A DNA stretch of 57,096 nucleotides from positions 1-57,096 of the forward strand of contig CAYSWS010000004.1 of assembly GCA_964434935.1 (NCBI GenBank). Reading direction: 5' to 3'. This DNA is from CAYSWS01 sp964434935 (GTDB lineage: Bacteria; Patescibacteriota; WWE3; UBA101185; UBA10185). Positions 38,840-47,958 of this stretch are shown here, piece by piece (position 1 is the stretch's first letter; every line of letters starts with the position of its first letter). The notes beneath the pieces were generated by a model. It saw only the letters and a program-made list of their open reading frames with translations, ran no database searches and was not told the origin of the DNA. Made by a program: the position numbers and the translations under genes.

Positions 38840-38848
38840 TGTTATAAT
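38840..38848 (+). promoter_or_regulatory. Extended -10 promoter, leaderless GT4 gene
   Basis: TGTTATAAT (TG, one base, TATAAT) ends six bases before the ATG at 38855. Transcription should start at the start codon. It gives the second half of the glycan cluster its own promoter. Confidence 0.5.
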
Positions 38849-38854
38849 TTCCTT

Positions 38855-40063
38855 ATGAAAATCGCCGTGTTTACAAAAAAAACCACCTTTCACCAAGGCT
38901 ATGGCGGTTTGGAAACACAAAATAAAGTGCTCTGCGAAGGTTTGGTGCAAAAAGGCCACGATATAACAGTTTTTTCCCCAAAATGGGAACTTTCCCTGGA
39001 AAAAAGTGAAGAAAACGGAGTTAATTACATTTTTGTCGACTGCGTATACCGCATGGGGCCAATTTTTGGTTTTTTTGGTACCAAGCAGAAGAACAACTGG
39101 ATAAACCGCTCTGTTGAGGACTTCGAAGAGATCCACCACAAAGGCAGGTTCGATATTGTGCTGGCCCAAAGTTCAGCCGGATTGGGTGTTATAAAGAAGA
39201 AAGATAAGTTGGAAGTCAAGGCGGTGTCTATCTCCCACGGCTCCATAGTGGGAGAATACAAAACTTTTCTAGCTAGCATGGAGCTCCCCCAAGATCTGCT
39301 ACTGTTGGTAAAAAACACCGGTTTTACCGTCAAGAACTTTTTTCGACGCCAACGTGATTTTGTTCATGGTTCGAACAAAATAATTGCCGTTTCCAATTTT
39401 GTGAAAAGCTCTATCATGGAAGAAACTTTTGTCGATGAAAAAAAGGTTGTGGTCATTCATAACGGTGTTGACCCGCAGGATTACTTTGCCAAAGACGATA
39501 TGGTAAAACGAGGCAAAAAAGCGCTGTACGTGGGACAGATAATCAAGTCTAAGGGTATCAACGACTTAATGGAGATATTTTCCGATGATGACCTTAAAAA
39601 TACAGCCATAGATCTAGCCGGAACGGGAGAGATGCTAGAGACCTGTCAGGCCAAAGTTAAGAGTAACGAGAAGTTTGCAGGCAGAGTGAATTTTTTAGGC
39701 AAGATCAACTATCAGGAACTGAAAAGCAAGTATTACATGAATCCAGACTATGGAGTATTTGTACTACCCACAAAAAGATATGAAGGACTGCCCATGGTGT
39801 TGGTAGAGGCCATGTTCTCGGGCCTGCCCATAGTAGCTTATGATATGGGCGGAGTAGCTGACGCCGTCCATGATGGGAAGAACGGCTTCCTCATTAAGCC
39901 TGGGGATGTTTCGGACTTTAAGAACAAGATAATGGAAATTATCAATAATGATAAACTTAAAGAAGAAATGAGCCAAAATTCGCTGAAGCTGGCTTACGAC
40001 CAGTTCACTTCCCGGCAAATGATAGATAGCTATGAAAAAGTCATGCAGGAGGTCTTGAAATGA
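38855..40063 (+). CDS. GT4 family glycosyltransferase
   Basis: 402 residues. GT-B fold: GGLETQNKVLCEGLVQKGHDITVFSP near the start (acceptor domain), KIIAVSNFVKSSIMEE at mid-length, the donor-domain YVGQIIKSKGINDLMEIF and the terminal motif YEGLPMVLVEAMFSGLPIVAYDMGG (about 309-333). Likely mannosyl- or glucosyltransferase on the cytoplasmic side. Start overlaps the initiation region of a leaderless promoter. The last four bases overlap the next GT4 gene. Confidence 0.88.
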   Translation: MKIAVFTKKTTFHQGYGGLETQNKVLCEGLVQKGHDITVFSPKWELSLEKSEENGVNYIFVDCVYRMGPIFGFFGTKQKNNWINRSVEDFEEIHHKGRFDIVLAQSSAGLGVIKKKDKLEVKAVSISHGSIVGEYKTFLASMELPQDLLLLVKNTGFTVKNFFRRQRDFVHGSNKIIAVSNFVKSSIMEETFVDEKKVVVIHNGVDPQDYFAKDDMVKRGKKALYVGQIIKSKGINDLMEIFSDDDLKNTAIDLAGTGEMLETCQAKVKSNEKFAGRVNFLGKINYQELKSKYYMNPDYGVFVLPTKRYEGLPMVLVEAMFSGLPIVAYDMGGVADAVHDGKNGFLIKPGDVSDFKNKIMEIINNDKLKEEMSQNSLKLAYDQFTSRQMIDSYEKVMQEVLK

Positions 40064-41256
40064 GAATTGCCCGCATGATCTATGAGTGGCCGCCTCCTTG
40101 GCTGGGTCTGGCCCCGGCGCCTTATGAACTTACCAAGTCCCAGGTCAAGCTGGGCCACACTTTTGAGGTGTTTTGCGCCCGGTGGCCTAATTCCGGACCC
40201 ATCGAAGGCTTGAACAAAGTTGATTTTAATTTGGTGCCCAGAGAACCTTTGCCGGGAACCATGCTCCTTACCTCCGCTCCGGCCATGTTCTTCAGATACT
40301 TATCCTGGCGTAGCCATAACAAAACAGACCTCATTCATGCTCATGGGCATTTTGGCATGTGGTTTTACTGGTATCGAAAACTTCTAAAAAAGCATTTTCC
40401 CTGGGTGGAAGAAATGAAAGCACCTTTAGTGGTGCATTTTCACAACACGGTAAAAGGGAGGAGGACCAAGTTGGAAGAGGCGGAGACCGAGATCAAGAAT
40501 ATGTCCAAGTACATCAACTGGCCTCTAGCGGAAGCTTCGGATAGATGGGCAGTGAGAACGGCTGACGCCTGTGTTTTTGTGTCCGAAGAATTAAAACAGG
40601 AGGCCATTAAGTACTACAAAGCGGATCCGCAAAAGTGTTTTGTGGTTGAGACCGGAGTTAACACCGAGACTTTTAAACCTGTTTCCCTTGAAGAAAAAGT
40701 TAAGACCAGACTAGAACTCAAACTTAATCCGGAGGACAAGATAGTGCTTAATGTTGGTGCCATGGTAGAAAGGAAAAACATACACTTCTTGGTCGAAGCC
40801 ATGGCACATCTGCCCGACAACTACAAACTTCTACTCATGGGCGAAGGAGATCCGGACTACGAAGACAGGCTCGACAAAACTATGATCGATAATAAGGTTA
40901 AGCATAAAGTCATCAAGGTGGGTTACACGCCCTACCCGCAGATCCCCATAGCCTATCAGTCAGCCGATGTCTTTGTCCTGCCCTCAAGTTTTGAGGGCAT
41001 ACCCAAAGTAGTCATGGAGTCGCTATCCTGCGGCGTACCTGTGCTGGCCTCAGGTTTCAAATTAAATGAAGATATCCTGGGCTTGGAGTATTTGGAGGAG
41101 ATAGGACCAAGATATATTGCCGGTCGGATCAAAGATATGATCGAAAATCATAGAAGTGTGGACAGGTACAAAGTTATGCATCTTTATTCCTGGGATACAA
41201 AAGCAGCCGAGATGGAAAGAGTATACGAATATGCTAAAAAAAATCACCTCAAATAG
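40060..41256 (+). CDS. GT4 family glycosyltransferase
   Basis: 398 residues. The N-terminus RMIYEWPPPWLGLAPAPYEL is unusual for GT4 (usually a glycine-rich loop; here WLGLAPAP). DLIHAHGHFGMW, DACVFVSEELKQEAI, LNVGAMVERKNIHFLVEA and SSFEGIPKVVMESLSCGVPVLA (about 309-330) are in order. It starts in the stop of the preceding GT4 gene (ATGA) and is overlapped for 26 bases by the following membrane transferase, so the three are coupled. Confidence 0.88.
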   Translation: MRIARMIYEWPPPWLGLAPAPYELTKSQVKLGHTFEVFCARWPNSGPIEGLNKVDFNLVPREPLPGTMLLTSAPAMFFRYLSWRSHNKTDLIHAHGHFGMWFYWYRKLLKKHFPWVEEMKAPLVVHFHNTVKGRRTKLEEAETEIKNMSKYINWPLAEASDRWAVRTADACVFVSEELKQEAIKYYKADPQKCFVVETGVNTETFKPVSLEEKVKTRLELKLNPEDKIVLNVGAMVERKNIHFLVEAMAHLPDNYKLLLMGEGDPDYEDRLDKTMIDNKVKHKVIKVGYTPYPQIPIAYQSADVFVLPSSFEGIPKVVMESLSCGVPVLASGFKLNEDILGLEYLEEIGPRYIAGRIKDMIENHRSVDRYKVMHLYSWDTKAAEMERVYEYAKKNHLK

Positions 41257-42766
41257 CGCCATTCTAATATTCATAGTTTTTGTCCTGGTGCATTTGGCAC
41301 TTTTTAATATCAATTTTGCCGAATGGGGAGATAGCTACAGGATCCTTAGAGCCTCTGAATTTATACGTGGCGGTTCCTATCCTGATGATGAGAAGAGACA
41401 GCCGGCGTTCTCTTTGTTACTGGCGCTTAGACCATCCGGTGTGGACCAGATATTTTGGGGGCGGCTGGAAATGTTTTTGTTTAGTGTGCTGTTATTTTGG
41501 TATTTCTATAAACTCTTGAAACTGTACCCCCTGAGTGAGAGAGCGCGAGATCTGGCTTTGTGGCTCATGGTCTTCAATCCGGTGCTGTTATATTGGTCGA
41601 TACGCATCATGGCTGATGTGCCGTTCACTTTGTTGGTCGTGATCACGTTTTATTATTATAAAAAGTGGCAAGACTCCTTGACTTGGACTAAGCTCCTGCT
41701 TCTGGGCGGGTTGATAGGTGTGGCCGTGCTGACGCGGTTCGAAGGGTATATTTTAGGTTTTTCCTTGGGTTTAGGTCTTTTACTAGGCGAAGGTAAGAAC
41801 GTTAGCTTAAAGATCAAGCGCGCCCTTGTGTTGGTGACCGGATTTATCATTTTGACCCTGCCCTGGTTCTTGTTCAGAAATCCCATCAGGTCCATGTATT
41901 TTGAGGAGCCTGCCCGCCGTGTTTATGATCTTAAGATGGTCATCATCTATCTGGTGTCCTCCATGTATTTGTTTGGCTTTACTTCTGCCTGCTTCTTTTT
42001 CTACAAGTACAAAGCTAAGCTGGCTGTGCTGATCAAAGAAAATGTGGCCATGACTATTTTTGTGGTTTTGGAGCTTCTTTTGGCGCTATTATGGCCGGCG
42101 GCCATACCCAGATTGTTCACACCCATGATCTTGTTCCTAACGATCCCTTTGTCTATGTTCTTGGACGAGCACTTTAAGAGCCGTCAAGGCAGCGCCAACC
42201 ATGACATCTACTTTTTGGCCGGTCTCTTGCTGACTTTTGTCATAGCTCAGTATTTTCTGAAACTGCAATTTCTAGTTTTAATAAAATCTCTCCTATTGCT
42301 GGTCGTGTTCATACAGATCTTAAATATTTTGGCCATAAAACAAAGAAACTACACTTTCTTTCAGGCTACGCTTGTTATTTCAGCTATGGTGTGGTCCTTG
42401 TCGACCATTTGGCTGCACAAAGATATTTTTAAAGCTGTAGTAGAAGCCAATAAATACGCTCTCAAGGAATTATCAGGCACGGTTGTATATAACGATGTCA
42501 GCAGTGTGTCCGATTGGTATTTGAACCAAAGTGGGCAAAATGGGAATATCCGGGGAATCTATCTGAATATGGATAACAGAGAGGGCCGCTCCCTTAAAAA
42601 TCTGCAGGAAAAACAGGCTGATTATGTCATGATCACCAATGAGCATAACACCAGCATGGAGTTCAGTGCCGATGAGGTGGGTTATTTAGAACAAATAAAA
42701 GAATTTCGATATACTATCAGGGGCAAGCAGTTCTTCACTAAAATTATGGAATTTAGCAAAAAATGA
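41231..42766 (+). CDS. GT-C type polytopic membrane glycosyltransferase (GT39-like)
   Basis: 511 residues from ATG 41231; a GTG at 41156 would add 25 polar residues within the upstream gene. The first helix (ILIFIVFVLVHLALF) leads to an outer loop FAEWGDSYRILRASEFIRGGSYPDDEKRQPAFSLLLA, resembling the DE-containing loop of PMT/ArnT enzymes. About ten more helices follow, then a C-terminal outer domain of about 100 residues. Such enzymes use polyprenyl-phosphate sugars outside the membrane. Donor and acceptor unknown. Confidence 0.7.
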   Translation: MLKKITSNSAILIFIVFVLVHLALFNINFAEWGDSYRILRASEFIRGGSYPDDEKRQPAFSLLLALRPSGVDQIFWGRLEMFLFSVLLFWYFYKLLKLYPLSERARDLALWLMVFNPVLLYWSIRIMADVPFTLLVVITFYYYKKWQDSLTWTKLLLLGGLIGVAVLTRFEGYILGFSLGLGLLLGEGKNVSLKIKRALVLVTGFIILTLPWFLFRNPIRSMYFEEPARRVYDLKMVIIYLVSSMYLFGFTSACFFFYKYKAKLAVLIKENVAMTIFVVLELLLALLWPAAIPRLFTPMILFLTIPLSMFLDEHFKSRQGSANHDIYFLAGLLLTFVIAQYFLKLQFLVLIKSLLLLVVFIQILNILAIKQRNYTFFQATLVISAMVWSLSTIWLHKDIFKAVVEANKYALKELSGTVVYNDVSSVSDWYLNQSGQNGNIRGIYLNMDNREGRSLKNLQEKQADYVMITNEHNTSMEFSADEVGYLEQIKEFRYTIRGKQFFTKIMEFSKK

Positions 42767-43467
42767 GCAAAGTAACTAAACTATCTATTGTCATTCCCGT
42801 CTACAACGAAAAAAACACCTTGGAGCCTTTGGTCGAAAAAGTCAAAAAAGTAGATCTGGGTCCGGTAGAAAAGGAGATCATCCTGGTGGATGATGCCTCG
42901 ACCGACGGGTCGGTGGAGCTGCTTGAAGGCTTTCAACAGACCGATCCGTCACTAAAAATATTTTTCCAGGCGGCCAATTCCGGTAAGGGTGCCACTTTGA
43001 GAGAAGGTTTTTCTCATACTACCGGTGACTATGTCATCGTGCAGGATGCGGATCTGGAGTATGAGCCAAAAGATTATAAAAAACTGCTCAGAGCTTTGGA
43101 AGAAGAGAACGTGGACGTGGTCTACGGTTCAAGATTTTCGGGAAATTATGAAGACATGTCCAACCTTCACTATGTGGGAAATAAACTACTGACCTTGATC
43201 TCCAATATTTTATTCGGGGTCATGCTCACGGATATGGAAACTTGCTATAAACTTATGCCTGGAGAATTTATCAGGAGCCTGAAGATAAAGTCTGCCAGGT
43301 TCAACTTTGAGCCGGAGATCACGGCTAAGATCCTCAGGTCAGGCAAAAGGATCAGAGAGGTGCCCATATCTTACAAAGGCAGGTCACATTCCGAAGGCAA
43401 GAAGATCACCTGGCGCGATGGATTGTCAGCGGTAACTACTTTATTGAGGTTCAGGTTCTTCAATTAA
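42763..43467 (+). CDS. Polyprenol-phosphate sugar synthase-like GT2
   Basis: 234 residues. SIVIPVYNEKNTLEPLVEK, LVDDASTDGSVELL, NSGKGATLREGFSHTTGDYVI, the catalytic QDADLEYEPKDY (about 89-100) and DMETCYKLMPGEF (about 152-164) are typical of DPM-like enzymes without membrane helices. It should produce another polyprenyl-phosphate sugar for the membrane transferases on either side. ATGA overlap with the preceding gene. Confidence 0.87.
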   Translation: MSKVTKLSIVIPVYNEKNTLEPLVEKVKKVDLGPVEKEIILVDDASTDGSVELLEGFQQTDPSLKIFFQAANSGKGATLREGFSHTTGDYVIVQDADLEYEPKDYKKLLRALEEENVDVVYGSRFSGNYEDMSNLHYVGNKLLTLISNILFGVMLTDMETCYKLMPGEFIRSLKIKSARFNFEPEITAKILRSGKRIREVPISYKGRSHSEGKKITWRDGLSAVTTLLRFRFFN

Positions 43468-43469
43468 CT

Positions 43470-45605
43470 ATGAAAAAGATGATCGATTTTTCCAAAACCC
43501 ATATCTACTTTTTAACCCTTATTTTAGCCTGTTTGATGATCCTAGCCGTCACCATCAGGATCAACACTTTCAAGTACAACAATTTCGATTACGGGAAGTT
43601 CGATCTGGGAAATATGACGCAAATGGTGTGGAATGCCAGTCATGGCAGGGGGCTATACATGACAGATTACTTTGGCACTAATCTGCCTCGTTGGGCTATG
43701 AGCCATGTCGACCCCATTTTGTACTTGTTCGTGCCTGTTTTCATACTTTTTCCCAGTCCGCTCACTCTTATTTACGCCCAACTGATGCTGGTCATATTTT
43801 CCAGCTTGTTGGTGTTTTTGATCGCCAAATTGCATTTGAAAAAAGATCTCTACGCTTTTTTGCTGGGCTTTGCCTTTCTGCTCAATCCTTCCATTGGCTA
43901 TCTTACCGCCACCACGGGATTTCACGGAGTAACGGCCGTTATCCCCTTCCTTTTAGGGGCTTTTTACTTGTTCGATAAGATGTATTTTGACGACTCTTTT
44001 ACCCCAAAAAAGTTGGCCGCCTTTTGGTTGCTTATATTTTTGACCATGATGGGTAAAGAACAGATCGCTCTCTATACCTTTTTGTATGGTATTTTCATCA
44101 TTTTTCTGCGAAATAAAGATACCGGCACATTAAAAGAGTACTTAACTTCGAAAACAGGCCGGATGGGCATGGTCATGTCTTTACTGAGCCTACTGTGGTT
44201 TTGTTTAGCCTTTTTTGTCATTATTCCCGCCAACGCCCATTATAGAATTGAAGGTTACCAAAAATTTGTTAATACCATAGAGCTAAGCAGCAGCTCCGCC
44301 AGAGATGTAGCCAAGCCCAACTACTTTTTGAATAGGTATGAAGAATTCGGAGATTCATATTTTGATATTTTGAAGAACATGGTCCTAAACCCGAGGATGT
44401 CCGTAGGGGTGTTCTTTGGCGGTGACAAGATAGAAAATTTTGTTAGGACTTTCCAGCCCTTTGCCTTTTTGCCTTTTGCTTACCCCGGGATCCTTGTGAT
44501 GGCTGTACCGGACCTTATCATTAATTTTATGACCACAGCTGATGGCATAGGTACGGCGGAGATCACAAATCACAGGATATCTATGATCTTGCCTGTACTG
44601 ATCCTGGCAACAATTTTCGGCATCAAATATTTATCCTCTTGGGCAAAAAAAGCTAAACAGCAGACATTTGTGTGCACTGTGCTCTGCTTGCTGGTAGCGG
44701 CCTCTGCTTTATATACGTCTCACTATTATAATAATCCGGTCTATTTGTGGATGAGGGACGCCATAAAAAATAAAGTTGTGGTCAACGTCTTTGCCAAATC
44801 GGATGAAGAACTGATCAACCGGGATCTAAAGGTAGGAGATGTGATCAGACTGAGCGAACTTGAATTTAAGGATGTTGATTGCGCCAGAAAGATCGTAGGC
44901 ATCATTCCGGATGAGGCTTCGATCTCAGGCCCGGACTCACTGGGGGCGCATTTAGCTAAAAGAGAGACCTATGCCATCTTTCCGGCCCTTTATAATGAGG
45001 CCGATTATGTCATTGTGGACATTTTTGCCAAAAAGATCTTTACTATTTTGGACCTGGATACTGAGATCATCACCGATGTCATCGAAAATGTCATAAAAGA
45101 TCCCAACTATGAATTGAAACTGGGTTGCGGAAACTATTTTGTTTTTGAGAATGTGGGTCCTCACGATAAGGAAGCGCTTCTGCCCATTCAAGAAAGGTTC
45201 ACATATCCGGAGGTTTTAGATCTGAAATTTTTCCAGGGTCTAAGGATCGTAGATCTTGAATTACCGAAAACTTTTCAAAAAGGTCTCAGCCAAAAAATGA
45301 AAGTGGTTTATTTTAGAGGAGATGATGACACTACAAAGGATGGCACCATCGAAGATTATAAAATGTTCACATCTTTTGTGAATAAAAAGACAGGGGAGAT
45401 CTATCAATTGGCCAACTTACCCTCATTTGCTTTAAGGGAGCCGGGAGGTTGGGTGGAGGGCAGATACTATATTGAAAATATTGAAGTGGTCATGCCTGAT
45501 TTTGTCGATAATGGACAGTACTTTGTATTTTTGGGCATGGGCAACAACATCCGTACCCGAAGCATACTTTTAGGAACCGTGGAGGTTATAATGGGAAAGT
45601 TATGA
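43470..45605 (+). CDS. DUF2079 family membrane protein
   Basis: 711 residues. NNFDYGKFDLGNMTQMVWNASHGRG (about 31-55) and WAMSHVDPILYLFVPVFILFP (about 71-91) are the defining start of DUF2079, a GT-C-like family of polytopic proteins. About 11 helices are followed by a large outer domain (about 430-710) with beta-rich, possibly carbohydrate-binding sequence. Function is not established; the context suggests an extracytoplasmic glycosyltransferase or polymerase. It follows the GT2 gene by two bases. Confidence 0.8.
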   Translation: MKKMIDFSKTHIYFLTLILACLMILAVTIRINTFKYNNFDYGKFDLGNMTQMVWNASHGRGLYMTDYFGTNLPRWAMSHVDPILYLFVPVFILFPSPLTLIYAQLMLVIFSSLLVFLIAKLHLKKDLYAFLLGFAFLLNPSIGYLTATTGFHGVTAVIPFLLGAFYLFDKMYFDDSFTPKKLAAFWLLIFLTMMGKEQIALYTFLYGIFIIFLRNKDTGTLKEYLTSKTGRMGMVMSLLSLLWFCLAFFVIIPANAHYRIEGYQKFVNTIELSSSSARDVAKPNYFLNRYEEFGDSYFDILKNMVLNPRMSVGVFFGGDKIENFVRTFQPFAFLPFAYPGILVMAVPDLIINFMTTADGIGTAEITNHRISMILPVLILATIFGIKYLSSWAKKAKQQTFVCTVLCLLVAASALYTSHYYNNPVYLWMRDAIKNKVVVNVFAKSDEELINRDLKVGDVIRLSELEFKDVDCARKIVGIIPDEASISGPDSLGAHLAKRETYAIFPALYNEADYVIVDIFAKKIFTILDLDTEIITDVIENVIKDPNYELKLGCGNYFVFENVGPHDKEALLPIQERFTYPEVLDLKFFQGLRIVDLELPKTFQKGLSQKMKVVYFRGDDDTTKDGTIEDYKMFTSFVNKKTGEIYQLANLPSFALREPGGWVEGRYYIENIEVVMPDFVDNGQYFVFLGMGNNIRTRSILLGTVEVIMGKL

Positions 45606-47065
45606 AATCATTGGAAAAATGGCAAATAATCAGTTTTATGTCGCGTATGATAGCCATGGGGTTTGGCATTGTGCAAAGCTTTGCCATTTTAAGGATCTTA
45701 AGTGTAAGCGAATGGGGATTGGTGCAGCTGGTGGTGTCCGTGGGCTCTGCCTTAGGAATTTATCAACATTTGGGTTTGGCCAGCGCTTCCAATAGAGAGA
45801 TCGCCGCGGCAGAGAAAAAAACAGACGTTTTCAAGATCTTCATTACTACCACGTCCATCAGATACATGGTGACCATACCCTTGTCAGTAGGTTTGTTCCT
45901 TTTGTCGCCTAAAATATCGCAAACTTACGGTTTTCCGGAAATATTGGTTCCTTTGAGGATCTTTTCCGCCATTTTGTTCATGCAAGGAGTGCAGGCCATC
46001 TTAAATGCCGTCATCTCGGGCACAAAAAGATTCAAAGAGCTTTTCATTTTCCAGGCAGCTGTGGCTTTGCTCAGCGTGCTCATCTACGTGCCCCTAGTCT
46101 ATAAGTATAAGATCATGGGGTTTTTCTACGCCAACTTCATCCACGAATCTTTAAAATCACTGCTGCTTCTTGTCATAGCCTTCAAGCCTTACCTGGGGAA
46201 ATTGAAATTACCCAGCAAACAAGAATTTATTGTTATCTTTAAGGAACTTTTCTCTTTGGGCATGTCCATTTATATTGTGAAGATCTTGGTCATTAACTGG
46301 GAAAAGGCCGGCACCAACTTGCTGGGATTCACCAAGAACGCGGAACTGGTGGGCATATTTTCTTTTGCCCTACTTTATGCCAAAAAGCTTATGCATGTTT
46401 CCGACTCTGTGACTGATGTGAACCTACCTGTGTTTTCGGATAGATTTGTGAACGATATTGATAGCTTTCGGGATCTCTTTTCACGAAACTTCAACCGAGT
46501 ATTTTCCATGATCATATTCTTTGCCATGTCGGCTGTGTTTTGGGCTTACGAGCTCATAACTATCCTTATAGGCAGCGATAAGTACAATGATGCCTTGCCT
46601 CTGCTCATTCCCATGGTGTTTGCTTTTTTGTTCTTTTCTTTGGCCGATATTGTTAAATCTAGTTTGGCCATTCCGGCCAAGCTGGTGAGGGAGATGATAT
46701 TAAGTTATGTGGTCATGTTCATTTCTACTCTGGGCATCTTTTTAGTGGGAAGAACCATGCTCGGTCCTCTTGAATCCATGGCTTACGCTATGTTTGGCGG
46801 TGCCGCGCTGGGTTTTAGCTTTTTGACGTATTTTATGCAGAGAGAGCTGAAATTATCCATTGTCAGATGGCCGCATGTCCTGGTCCTATTTCAAGCAGCC
46901 ATCATTAGCAGTGCCGGTAATATATCGAATATATATTTAAAACTTGCTACCTATTTGGCTTTTGTCATCTTATACTTCATCTCTTTACTTCTTGGTAAGT
47001 TCACCTCCGTGGAAGAAATCAAAAATGTCTTGTCTCAGGGAACAAAATTTTTGAAAAGAAAATGA
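45602..47065 (+). CDS. Polysaccharide biosynthesis flippase (Wzx/MviN-like)
   Basis: 487 residues with about 14 membrane helices, the architecture of the Polysacc_synt (MOP) superfamily. LRILSVSEWGLVQLVVSVGSALG near residues 31-53 is the loop after helix 1 typical of these flippases. It would translocate a polyprenyl-diphosphate-linked oligosaccharide to the outer face. It is coupled to the upstream DUF2079 and downstream AglD-like genes by four-base overlaps. A second flippase is found at 52610. Confidence 0.87.
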   Translation: MKSLEKWQIISFMSRMIAMGFGIVQSFAILRILSVSEWGLVQLVVSVGSALGIYQHLGLASASNREIAAAEKKTDVFKIFITTTSIRYMVTIPLSVGLFLLSPKISQTYGFPEILVPLRIFSAILFMQGVQAILNAVISGTKRFKELFIFQAAVALLSVLIYVPLVYKYKIMGFFYANFIHESLKSLLLLVIAFKPYLGKLKLPSKQEFIVIFKELFSLGMSIYIVKILVINWEKAGTNLLGFTKNAELVGIFSFALLYAKKLMHVSDSVTDVNLPVFSDRFVNDIDSFRDLFSRNFNRVFSMIIFFAMSAVFWAYELITILIGSDKYNDALPLLIPMVFAFLFFSLADIVKSSLAIPAKLVREMILSYVVMFISTLGIFLVGRTMLGPLESMAYAMFGGAALGFSFLTYFMQRELKLSIVRWPHVLVLFQAAIISSAGNISNIYLKLATYLAFVILYFISLLLGKFTSVEEIKNVLSQGTKFLKRK

Positions 47066-47958
47066 AGAAATTCTGGCTTAAGAACTACAAACTAATATTA
47101 AAGATCGTGGTGAGTTCCGTCCTGCTGACGATCATTTTTTACAGGATCGATAAAGCCAGTTTAGTAGAAAATATCAAACTACTTGATCTAAGATATGCTC
47201 CCTTGATCATTTTGTTGCTCATACTAAATTACGTTGTGGGAGCCTTTAGATGGAAATCACTGCTCATTCATAACAATTCCCATAAGGTCAGTGTGGGTTA
47301 CCTCATAAACTTATATTTCATTGGTGCTTTTTTTAATAATTTTATGCCCACCACCATTGGTGGAGATGTTTACAAGGTGTTCAAGCTGGGTAAGAAAATA
47401 GACAACACAGTAGACTCTTTCTCCGCCACTTTTATGGAAAGATTTACAGGCGTCATCGCCTTAGTGCTCATTTCGGTAGTGAGCCTGGTCAAGCTGCTGG
47501 GATTTTGGGGCTTGCTCCTTTTATTAGGATTTTTTCTGGGTATAGTCGTAAGTTACGTAGTACTAGGTTTGTTGGCGACAAAATTTAACAAATTGAAAAA
47601 GATCTATGATTCCATCACCTTATACAAGAATCACAAAAGAGTACTGGGTTGGGCTTTTGTAACCTCATTTTCCATACAACTGTTTGCCATCTTCACCCAA
47701 TTTTTTATTTTTAAAGCTTTGGGTATGAACTTGCCTCTGACATATTCTTTGTTTGTATTTCCCGTCATTACCCTGGCCAGTTTTTTTATACCTTCTCTCA
47801 ATGGGGTGGGGGTGCAGGATGCCCTGTACATAAGGTTCTTTCTCAGTGTGGGTATAGCGGAGTCGGCCAGCTTGAGCGCTTCGCTCATATACCATTTGTT
47901 CAGGCTGAGTGTAAGTTTGATCGGAGGATTGCTCTATGCTCTGGGCAAAGATGAATAA
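47062..47958 (+). CDS. LPG-synthase TM/AglD-like (UPF0104) membrane protein
   Basis: 298 residues, about eight helices. VGAFRWKSLLIHNN, FFNNFMPTTIGGDVYKVFKLGKK (about 93-115), MERFTGVIALVLISV and PSLNGVGVQDALYIRFFL (about 246-263) are the conserved motifs of the UPF0104/YbhN family, which includes AglD and the flippase part of MprF. Probably a lipid or lipid-linked-sugar handling protein. ATGA overlap with the flippase upstream; the next gene begins within its end. Confidence 0.85.
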   Translation: MKKFWLKNYKLILKIVVSSVLLTIIFYRIDKASLVENIKLLDLRYAPLIILLLILNYVVGAFRWKSLLIHNNSHKVSVGYLINLYFIGAFFNNFMPTTIGGDVYKVFKLGKKIDNTVDSFSATFMERFTGVIALVLISVVSLVKLLGFWGLLLLLGFFLGIVVSYVVLGLLATKFNKLKKIYDSITLYKNHKRVLGWAFVTSFSIQLFAIFTQFFIFKALGMNLPLTYSLFVFPVITLASFFIPSLNGVGVQDALYIRFFLSVGIAESASLSASLIYHLFRLSVSLIGGLLYALGKDE

